From positions 1 to 10,115 of the forward strand of contig JASIBJ010000631.1 of NCBI GenBank assembly GCA_030045215.1: a stretch of DNA of 10,115 bases, given 5' to 3'. Of this stretch, positions 1-4,832 are shown one piece after another (the first letter of the stretch is position 1; every line of letters begins with the position of its first letter). Under the pieces are notes generated by a model. It saw nothing but the letters and a program-made list of their open reading frames with translations, did not search any database and was not told the DNA's origin. The translations under genes and the position numbers were made by a program. The DNA is from Streptosporangiaceae bacterium (GTDB taxonomy: Bacteria > Actinomycetota > Actinomycetes > Streptosporangiales > Streptosporangiaceae).

Positions 1-2
1 AG

Positions 3-236
3 TACGTCGGCGGGTCGCTGGCCGCGCCAGGCTGGGGCGACATCATCGATTGGCTAGCGCGCACCAGGGTCAAGGCGGCGGCCGGATCCTCAACTGCCGC
101 GGGTCACGCTGCGGCATACGCCTTCATCGACGATGTACTGCCTACCTCCGGGCGCATCTCCGTCCGCCGGGCGAGGGCGACCATCGCCCGGACCTCCGAC
201 GCGGAAGCCACCGAGACCGCGCGGGCACGCGGCTGA
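3..236 (+). CDS. 3' end of an unidentified protein-coding gene (partial)
   Basis: An open frame runs in from the left edge and stops at TGA 234-236, giving 77 residues. Third codon positions are mostly G or C, as in the other real genes here, so this frame is preferred over the two overlapping alternatives. The start is outside the window. The visible C-terminus begins YVGGSLAAPGWGDIIDWL and ends in an Arg/Ala-rich tail (ETARARG). I see no catalytic motif, membrane segment or metal site and do not recognise the family. It ends 35 bases before the convergent SDR gene fragment at 271-414. It could be a short enzyme C-terminus, or the frame could be fortuitous, since only 234 bases are visible. 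Confidence 0.5.
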   Translation, partial: YVGGSLAAPGWGDIIDWLARTRVKAAAGSSTAAGHAAAYAFIDDVLPTSGRISVRRARATIARTSDAEATETARARG

Positions 237-270
237 TCCCGTCGGGGCCACGTCCCCGCCCAGCAACGAG

Positions 271-414
271 TCACTCAGGCACCGCGGCTCGCGAAGTCTC
301 GTCCAGCTCGATGAGCGGCACCGGCCCGGCCGGAGCCGGCACGTAGGCAAAATTCTTCGCCCGGGCGCCGCCGTCGACGACCAGGTCGGTGCCGGTGATC
401 AGCCGAGCGTCGAT
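271..414 (-). pseudogene. Truncated 3' remnant of an SDR gene (second copy of the tail of the gene at 2463-3392)
   Basis: Read on the minus strand, this stretch encodes ARLITGTDLVVDGGARAKNF, then AYVPAPAGPVPLIELDETSR, which matches residues 266-309 of the intact SDR at 2463-3392. It lacks four residues (intact AGADELAG becomes APAG) and reads five residues past the old end (AAVPE) before TGA at 271-273. Immediately upstream, where the intact gene has Asp-Tyr-Ala, the fragment has Ile-Asp-Ala preceded by a TAA stop at 415-417. There is no start codon, Rossmann fold or catalytic Tyr-Lys, so it cannot make an enzyme. Many differences from the intact copy are silent (GCT/GCC, CGG/CGC, AAT/AAC). 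This suggests either that the parent was a functional paralogue for some time before truncation or that the copy is old. It lies just upstream of the sigma factor gene. Confidence 0.85.
296..410. repeat. Direct repeat copy A (SDR 3' end)
   Basis: This is 115 bases that align in the same orientation with 2473-2599 (127 bases). The size difference is explained by one 12-base indel. The longest identical block is 44 bases, 362-405 against 2551-2594. The two copies bracket the sigma factor, membrane protein and methyltransferase genes. Confidence 0.9.
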
Positions 415-422
415 TTAGTGCT

Positions 423-449
423 GCCGAGCGACGGCCCCAGGCGCTCGGC
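423..449. repeat. 8-bp perfect inverted repeat (GCCGAGCG / CGCTCGGC), 11-base loop
   Basis: The arms lie at 423-430 and 442-449. The hairpin starts 8 bases beyond the SDR fragment breakpoint and 90 bases before the sigma factor start. It has no T-run on either side. It could be a weak terminator, an operator upstream of the sigma gene, or chance in GC-rich DNA. The rest of 415-538 shows no further gene and no convincing -35/-10 pair. Confidence 0.4.
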
Positions 450-527
450 GGCTGAATTTCTGGCGGTTGCGCTCAACCTCCAGTTGGTGGGCGGGACTTA
501 TACAAGTGAGGGCAAGCACAAGGCCGT

Positions 528-533
528 GGGAGG
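528..533 (+). promoter_or_regulatory. Ribosome binding site that fixes the sigma factor start
   Basis: GGGAGG lies five bases before ATG 539-541. The same reading frame is open upstream to a TTG at 467, but the upstream residues are not sigma-like and the TTG has no comparable Shine-Dalgarno sequence. Translation is therefore placed at 539. Confidence 0.75.
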
Positions 534-538
534 CGCGG

Positions 539-1108
539 ATGGATTGGGCCGGGCACGCGTCCTTGGAGCGCGAGTTTGACTGCTTCGCGGCCGAGGTGTC
601 GGAGCCGCTTCTGCGCACCGGCCACCTCATGACCGGCGACGCTCGGGACGCGGAGGACTTGGTCCAGGAAACGCTGTTGAGGGTGGCGCGGCGGTGGAAG
701 CGGGTGCGGTCCATGGATCACCCGGCCGCCTATGCCCGCCGGGTCCTTATCAACCTGGTACTGCATGACGCCGACCGGCGGGCGACGCAGCGGACCGAAC
801 TGTGGCCGCAGGGCGGCGCGGCCGAAGCTGCCGACGAGAGCTCGGCGCGGGCCCTGCTGGAGGTCGATGACCTGGCCGAATTCCGATGGGCGCTGGCGCA
901 ACTGCCTGCGCGGCAGCGGGCCGTGCTGGTGCTGCGCTACTGGGCTGACCTGCCGGTGGCCGAGGTCGCCGACATCCTGCGGTGCTCGGAAGGGACGGTC
1001 AAGAGCACCGCGTCCAGGGCGGCAGCGCGCCTGGCCGAGGCTCTCGGGCACAGCTCGCAGCCAGTTTGCCGGACCCGCCGATCCGCGACCACGAAGGGAA
1101 CCATCTGA
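539..1108 (+). CDS. ECF RNA polymerase sigma factor, SigE-like actinobacterial family
   Basis: This 189-residue protein is a cytoplasmic sigma-70 family factor of the small two-domain ECF type, which redirects RNA polymerase to a limited set of promoters. Region 2 spans about residues 13-80: after FAAEVSEPLLRTGHLMTGD comes DAEDLVQETLLRVARRW (37-53), the usual core-binding and -10-recognition helix, and then HPAAYARRVLINLV. Region 4 spans about 117-169, with ALAQLPARQRAVLVLRYWAD followed by the helix-turn-helix VAEVADILRCSEGTVKSTAS (140-159). The order and wording fit the SigE-like group common in Streptomyces and relatives. Its stop overlaps the start of the next gene by one base (TGATG), so the two are probably translated together and the neighbour probably controls it. 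The C-terminal ~18 residues are Arg/Ser/Thr-rich and outside the conserved domain. No clear own-consensus promoter is seen upstream. Confidence 0.92.
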   Translation: MDWAGHASLEREFDCFAAEVSEPLLRTGHLMTGDARDAEDLVQETLLRVARRWKRVRSMDHPAAYARRVLINLVLHDADRRATQRTELWPQGGAAEAADESSARALLEVDDLAEFRWALAQLPARQRAVLVLRYWADLPVAEVADILRCSEGTVKSTASRAAARLAEALGHSSQPVCRTRRSATTKGTI

Positions 1109-1770
1109 TGCCGACCGAGGAACTTGAGAACGCGCTGCGCAGCGTGCTTGCCCAGGCGGCTGCCGATATCCAGGACCCGGAGCAGGCGACCCAGCGGCTG
1201 GTGCGGCGCGATTACCGGCCAGGACGCAGCCGCCAGAAGCTCGGCACGGGCATGACCGCCGCCGCGGCCGCCGCGGCAGCGGTACTAGGGCTCGGCCTGA
1301 GCGGGGTCTTTGACTCGGCGCAGGCGGGCGGCACGGACACCATCCGGACTGCGGCCTTCACGCTCGTCAAGGACGCCAACGGCATGGTGACGCTGACCAT
1401 CAACCTGTTCGCGGTTCTGGAACCGAACGCGCTGAAAACCGACCTTGAGCAAGACGGCATCCCGGCGATCGTCACTACCGGCAGCTTCTGCTCCTCAGCT
1501 CATGCGCCGGCTGGCTTCGCCCAGGTTGTGACAGTGAGTGGGCCAAAGGGATCGCGAACCATGACGATCAACCCAGCGGCCATGCCCGTCGGCACCGAGC
1601 TGAGCTTCGGCTACTTCCACACTCCGCCAGCGGCGGGCTCTCCCGCGGGCCAGGCGGCAGCGCTCGCGCTCATCGACACCAACTCCTATAACTGCGCCAG
1701 CGCCGTGGTGACGGCCACTGGGCCGCCGCCTCCCGGCGCCGTCTCAATGGTGGTGAACATCCCCCGCTGA
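1108..1770 (+). CDS. Single-pass membrane protein, probable sigma-factor partner (anti-sigma-like architecture)
   Basis: The 220-residue protein starts at ATG 1108, which overlaps the sigma stop, with GAAGGGAA at 1093-1100 as ribosome binding site. Residues 1-45 form a charged, helical cytoplasmic segment (EELENALRSVLAQAAADI, then QRLVRRDYRPGRSRQK). Residues about 46-68 are one hydrophobic span rich in Ala and Leu. The remaining ~150 residues would be outside the cell and hold two cysteines (Cys128, Cys196) that could form a disulfide. The stretch FTLVKDANGMVTLTINL with ALKTDLEQDGIPAIV resembles a short domain I remember from actinobacterial proteins encoded next to SigE-like factors; this is recollection, not a search. 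An anti-sigma or sensor role is inferred from gene coupling and topology. No zinc-binding anti-sigma (ZAS) HxxxCxxC motif is present, so any inhibition would use another fold. Confidence 0.7.
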   Translation: MPTEELENALRSVLAQAAADIQDPEQATQRLVRRDYRPGRSRQKLGTGMTAAAAAAAAVLGLGLSGVFDSAQAGGTDTIRTAAFTLVKDANGMVTLTINLFAVLEPNALKTDLEQDGIPAIVTTGSFCSSAHAPAGFAQVVTVSGPKGSRTMTINPAAMPVGTELSFGYFHTPPAAGSPAGQAAALALIDTNSYNCASAVVTATGPPPPGAVSMVVNIPR

Positions 1771-1809
1771 TCCAACGCCAGCGAAGTCGTCTCTGAAGAT
1801 GGGGTCACG

Positions 1810-2466
1810 GTGAGGCGTTCGGTGAGGCGCCCGGTCCTGATCGGCGCGGGCGCGGCGGCGGCGGTGGCGGCCTGGTGGTGGACCGATTCGGCCCCCTACC
1901 CGTACGCACAGCGGTGGCTACTAGACCTGCCGCTGCCGTTTTTGACTAACCGTCGCCTCGACGCGCTGCTGGCCGCCCGGCCAGGCGAGCGGGTGCTGGA
2001 GATCGGGCCGGGCACCGGCCTGCAGGCCCTGCACACGGCCAGCCTCCTCGGCGCCGACGGGCGGCTGGACATCGTCGACATCCAGCAGCCGATGCTCGAT
2101 CACGTCATGCGCCGGGCTGCGGGCAAGAACATCGGCCCGATCGTCCCGAACAAGGCGGACGCCAGGGAGCTCCCGTTTGACAACGGCAGCTTCGACGCCG
2201 CCTACCTGGTGACGGTCCTCGGCGAGATCCCCGACCCGGCCGCCGCCGTCCGGGAGATCGGGCGCGTCCTGAGGCCAGGCGGGCGGCTGGTCGTCGGGGA
2301 ATTCCTTGACCGCCATTACGTCCCGCTCGTGACCTTGCTCGGCTACGCCAACCAGGCCGGGCTGCGGCCCTCGGCCTGGCTCGGCCCGCCCCTGGCATAC
2401 TTCGCCCGGTTGGAGGGACGGCCATCGGCCGACGCCGGCCCGCCCTGGGAACCGGCTGCCGGTTAG
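1810..2466 (+). CDS. Membrane-anchored class I SAM-dependent methyltransferase
   Basis: The 218-residue protein starts at GTG 1810, 39 bases after the previous stop; its Shine-Dalgarno is weak (GGGG at 1801-1804). After a basic start (MRRSVRR), residues 8-24 form a hydrophobic Ala-rich span, so the enzyme is probably tethered to the inner face of the membrane. SAM-binding motif I is VLEIGPGTG (62-70), the ribose-binding acid is Asp90 in LDIVDIQ, motif II lies around ARELPFDNGSFDAAYLVTVL (118-137), and the post-motif is RVLRPGGRLVVGEF (152-165). This pattern is that of the UbiE/Methyltransf_11 type, which often modifies small or lipid molecules. The substrate cannot be read from the sequence. 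It lies downstream of the sigma factor and its partner and may be part of the same transcript. Its stop overlaps the convergent SDR stop by four bases. The C-terminus (PPWEPAAG) looks short and may have been cut when the region was rearranged. Confidence 0.85.
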   Translation: MRRSVRRPVLIGAGAAAAVAAWWWTDSAPYPYAQRWLLDLPLPFLTNRRLDALLAARPGERVLEIGPGTGLQALHTASLLGADGRLDIVDIQQPMLDHVMRRAAGKNIGPIVPNKADARELPFDNGSFDAAYLVTVLGEIPDPAAAVREIGRVLRPGGRLVVGEFLDRHYVPLVTLLGYANQAGLRPSAWLGPPLAYFARLEGRPSADAGPPWEPAAG

Positions 2467-3392
2467 CGCGGTGTCTCGTCCAGCTCGATCAGCGGCACCG
2501 GCCCGGCGAGCTCATCGGCCCCAGCTGGCATGTAGGCAAAGTTCTTCGCGCGGGCGCCGCCGTCGACGACCAGGTCGGTGCCGGTGATCAGCCGGGCGTA
2601 ATCCGAGCACAGCCACGCGACCGCGTGGCCGATGTCGGTCGGAGTGCCCGTCGTCCCCATCGGGACCATCGGCGGACGCTGCCCAGTCCACCGGCTCGGC
2701 CTGCGCCAGGGCTCGTCACCGGTCGGCCCGCCGAGCCCGCCGGGACGTCCGTGCGTCAGGACCCCGCCCGGTCCCATGCCGGCCTTGGCCATCTCCGCCA
2801 GCAGCTCGGGATTGTCAGGATTGGGAGCGGTCGGGGTGAAGCTGTTGATCCGGATCCCGTACGGGGCCAGGTCCATCGCGGCCGCCCGGACGAAATTGTT
2901 CACGCCGCCCTTGTGGAAGGCGTACGCGATGATCCCCGCGGTGCCCGACCAGGCATTGGATGACGAGATGCATATGATCGATCCCCTGATGCCCCGCTCG
3001 GCCATGGCCCGGCCGACGTGCTTGGTGTTGAGGAAGTAGCCAAGAGCGGACACGCGGACCGCCCGCTCGAAGTCGGCTGCGGACTCGTCGAGCACGCCGC
3101 GGCCCCCAAGCAGGGCGGCGTTGTTCACCAGGATGTCGATCCGGCCCCACCGGTCGAGCACCGCGGCGAGGTAGCCCTGCACGGCACTCTCGTCGGTCAC
3201 GTCGCCGGGAGCGGCCATAGCCTGGCCGCCGTTGCGCTCGATGCGGGCGATGCACGCCTTGATCGCCGACTCATCGACGTCATTACAGGCAACCTTTGCG
3301 CCGTAGCGCGCGAGCGCCAGCGCGACGCCGCTGCCGATGTTGGGCCCGCAGCCGGTGACGAGCGCGACCTTGCCGTCGAGTGAGATCTCCAC
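2463..3392 (-). CDS. Short-chain dehydrogenase/reductase (SDR) with unusual insertion and C-terminal tail
   Basis: This 309-residue cytoplasmic oxidoreductase starts at GTG 3392 with AAGGGAG at 3401-3407. The cofactor loop is TGCGPNIGSG (13-22), with Asn18 where the second Gly of TGxxxGxG usually sits. Asp38 and Asp40 at the end of strand 2 favour NAD over NADP. NNAAL is at 90-94. The active site has Ser144 in CISSSN, and Tyr157 and Lys161 in YAFHK. The tetrad Asn, usually in a VNxxG context, is Ser115 here (VRVSALG). Classical SDRs have ~250 residues. The excess lies in a Gly/Pro/Arg-rich segment at about 203-246, where the substrate loop normally sits, and in a ~29-residue tail after DGGAR. 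The substrate is unknown. The gene is divergent from a PaaX-type repressor, its likely regulator. Its last ~40 codons are duplicated at 271-414. Confidence 0.9.
   Translation of the reverse strand: MEISLDGKVALVTGCGPNIGSGVALALARYGAKVACNDVDESAIKACIARIERNGGQAMAAPGDVTDESAVQGYLAAVLDRWGRIDILVNNAALLGGRGVLDESAADFERAVRVSALGYFLNTKHVGRAMAERGIRGSIICISSSNAWSGTAGIIAYAFHKGGVNNFVRAAAMDLAPYGIRINSFTPTAPNPDNPELLAEMAKAGMGPGGVLTHGRPGGLGGPTGDEPWRRPSRWTGQRPPMVPMGTTGTPTDIGHAVAWLCSDYARLITGTDLVVDGGARAKNFAYMPAGADELAGPVPLIELDETPR
2473..2599. repeat. Direct repeat copy B (3' end of the intact SDR gene)
   Basis: This is the partner of copy A at 296-410 and lies inside the intact SDR gene. The 44-base block 2551-2594 is identical to 362-405. 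It has 12 bases (encoding part of GADEL) that copy A lacks. Confidence 0.9.
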
Positions 3393-3489
3393 GATCAGCT
3401 CTCCCTTGGATACGCCGGCCCGGGCCGCTCCCTCGCGGACCTAGCCCGTTCCCGCCGCAGGCGCCATGAGCTCGCGCCGGCCGCCGATG

Positions 3490-3514
3490 GTCAATATATG
3501 ACAAACACTGTGTC
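3490..3514. promoter_or_regulatory. Candidate operator between the divergent SDR and PaaX-type genes
   Basis: GTCA-ATATA-TGAC at 3490-3502 is followed at once by an overlapping GACA-N7-TGTC at 3500-3514. This is the only AT-rich patch in the 188-base intergenic region. It overlaps the best -10-like sequence for the SDR gene, so a bound repressor would block that promoter. Binding by the neighbouring PaaX-type protein is an inference from gene order; the sequence does not match the E. coli PaaX site as I remember it. Confidence 0.4.
3493..3498 (-). promoter_or_regulatory. Candidate -10 element of the SDR gene
   Basis: The minus strand reads TATATT here, which would start transcription about 90-95 bases before the GTG at 3392. 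No convincing -35 hexamer lies 16-18 bases upstream, as is common in actinobacterial promoters. The call rests on this one hexamer. Confidence 0.3.
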
Positions 3515-3568
3515 GGTCGTGATGCCAATCCCGGCCGGTACCTGGACACCGGATGCACGACGCTTCGC

Positions 3569-3574
3569 TAGGCT
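3569..3574 (+). promoter_or_regulatory. Candidate -10 element giving a leaderless transcript of the PaaX-type gene
   Basis: TAGGCT (TAnnnT pattern) ends six bases before GTG 3581. Transcription would then begin at or next to the start codon, a frequent arrangement in actinobacteria. No good Shine-Dalgarno precedes the gene, which supports a leaderless start. A weak -35-like TGGACA at 3543-3548 is 20 bases upstream, longer than ideal. Confidence 0.4.
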
Positions 3575-3580
3575 CTGACC

Positions 3581-4540
3581 GTGTCATACGCCTATGCCGA
3601 CCTCGGGGTCGAGGCCGCCGATGAAGGCGGCGAGCCGCGCGCGTGGAGCGGCGCCCAGCGTCCACCGCGACTCCTGCTGACGCTGCTGGGCGACTACTGG
3701 TGGCAGCGCACCGAGTCGCTGCCCTCGGCCGCCCTGGTCGCGCTGCTGGCAGAGTTCGGCGTCAGTGATTCGGCGGCGCGCGCGGCTCTCAGCCGGCTGA
3801 CGCGGAACAAGCTGCTCGTGACCTCTCGCAATGGCCGCCGGACCTTCGTTCGGCTCAGCGACCGCGCCGCCCAGATACTCGACGAGGGCGCCCGCCACAT
3901 TTTCTCCTTCGGGCGAGTCTCGCAGCCGTGGGACGGCACCTGGAGTCTCCTGGCCTTCTCCATCCCCGAGCACAACCGCGCGGCTCGCGACGCGCTGCGC
4001 AAGCAGCTTCGCTGGCTCGGCTTCGCGCCGCTCTACGACGGGCTCTGGCTCGCCCCGCGCGATCAGGTCAGTGAGGTCGTTGCGTTGCTGGCAGAGCTGG
4101 ACATCACGACCGCGACTGCGTTCCGCGCCACCGCGGCCCCCGGCATCGGGCCCGACGCCCTGCCCCAGCGGGCCTGGGACCTAGACGAGCTGCGGGCCAG
4201 GTACGAGGAGTTCACCGACTTCGCCGAGCGGCTGCACGGCCGAGCGCTGGCCGGGCGGATCTCGCCGGTCGAGGCACTCGTCGCCAGGACTCGCCTGATG
4301 GATGAGTGGCGCGCGTTTCCTGGCCTCGATCCTGACCTGCCGGCCGAACTGCTGCCGCAAGCCTGGCCCCGGGCCGCTGCGCGCGACCTGTTCATCGCGA
4401 CGTATGACCTGCTCGGGCCGCTGGCCGCCCACCGGGTCCGGCAGATCATCGCCCGGTACAGCACGGACCTCGCGACCAGGGCCGCCTACCACAGCTCCGA
4501 GCTGACGACGACAACCGCGGGCGTGGGCCCAGCCGGCTGA
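3581..4540 (+). CDS. PaaX-family transcriptional repressor
   Basis: The 319-residue DNA-binding protein has the three-part layout of the family. A winged helix lies at about 28-95: RLLLTLLGDYWW, then a recognition region around FGVSDSAARAALSRLTRNKL (59-78) and the wing RNGRRTFVRLSD. The middle domain is at about 117-195, with WDGTWSLLAFSIPE and LRWLGFAPLYDGLWLAPR. The C-terminal domain is at about 205-300, with MDEWRAFPGLDPDLPAELLP. PaaX of E. coli represses phenylacetate degradation and responds to phenylacetyl-CoA; relatives control various acyl-CoA or aromatic pathways. Here it is divergent from the SDR gene and convergent with the FdrA-type operon, so the SDR is the most likely target. 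No phenylacetate genes are in the window. The ~25 residues before the winged helix are an acidic, weakly conserved-looking extension. GTG 3581 is chosen because of the adjacent TAGGCT and the lack of another good start. Confidence 0.93.
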   Translation: MSYAYADLGVEAADEGGEPRAWSGAQRPPRLLLTLLGDYWWQRTESLPSAALVALLAEFGVSDSAARAALSRLTRNKLLVTSRNGRRTFVRLSDRAAQILDEGARHIFSFGRVSQPWDGTWSLLAFSIPEHNRAARDALRKQLRWLGFAPLYDGLWLAPRDQVSEVVALLAELDITTATAFRATAAPGIGPDALPQRAWDLDELRARYEEFTDFAERLHGRALAGRISPVEALVARTRLMDEWRAFPGLDPDLPAELLPQAWPRAAARDLFIATYDLLGPLAAHRVRQIIARYSTDLATRAAYHSSELTTTTAGVGPAG

Positions 4541-4559
4541 GACCCAGCGGCCAGATAGC

Positions 4560-4576
4560 GCCCGGTCATGCCGGGC
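4560..4576. terminator. Candidate bidirectional terminator hairpin between convergent genes
   Basis: GCCCGG-tcatg-CCGGGC forms a perfect six-pair stem with a five-base loop, 20 bases after the PaaX-type stop. It contains in its loop the stop codon of the small minus-strand gene. No T-run follows on either strand, so termination is inferred from position and symmetry. Confidence 0.45.
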
Positions 4577-4832
4577 AGTGCTCGTGCACCCAGTTCCTGG
4601 TGATGCGTCTGCGGGCGTCCTGCCCTGGCGCGATAAATCGCCCGCAGCGTTCGCATCGTTGGCCAGCAGCGCTGGCCCCCGTGCCGTGCGTCGCCGCGGG
4701 CGCAGCGTCGTGCTGGCTGAGCCCGACCAGGCGCAGCGTTGTTACCGGGAGCCCGAGACCTCCAGGGCAGAAGTGCTCCAGGTGCGCCGCGCGCACCCGA
4801 GCGCCGACTTCTCCCTGCGGCCGGCGGCTCAT
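4566..4832 (-). CDS. Small protein with half-LIM-like Cys/His zinc motif, coupled to the ROK kinase gene
   Basis: The 88-residue product starts at ATG 4832-4830, which overlaps the ROK stop in an ATGA junction, the usual sign of translational coupling. An in-frame ATG at 4847 lies upstream inside the ROK gene, but the overlap favours 4832. The C-terminal third holds CERCGRFIAPG then WVHEHCPA: Cys60-x2-Cys63-x19-His83-x2-Cys86, the spacing of the first zinc site of LIM or treble-clef fingers. Cys22 is isolated. Residues 1-57 are Ala/Gly/Arg-rich without a known domain. Third-position GC is somewhat lower than in neighbouring genes, so the reading is less certain than theirs, but it is better than the antisense frames. 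It could bind metal, nucleic acid or a partner enzyme. I do not recognise it as a named family. Confidence 0.6.
   Translation of the reverse strand: MSRRPQGEVGARVRAAHLEHFCPGGLGLPVTTLRLVGLSQHDAAPAATHGTGASAAGQRCERCGRFIAPGQDARRRITRNWVHEHCPA

Noticed and set aside
467..538. TTG start giving the sigma factor 24 extra N-terminal residues
   Set aside because: The extra residues do not resemble sigma region 2, whereas ATG 539 has GGGAGG at ideal spacing.
982..1107. Upstream start of the membrane protein inside the sigma gene
   Set aside because: It would overlap the sigma region 4 coding sequence by over 120 bases. ATG 1108 has a good ribosome binding site and overlaps the sigma stop by one base.
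1256..1280. GCC/GCG-rich palindromic tract in the membrane protein gene
   Set aside because: It encodes the poly-Ala membrane span with preferred Ala codons, so its self-complementarity follows from composition.
3535..3552. CCGGT-N8-ACCGG inverted repeat near the PaaX-type promoter
   Set aside because: Only five GC-rich pairs, expected often at this base composition, and no second copy is nearby.
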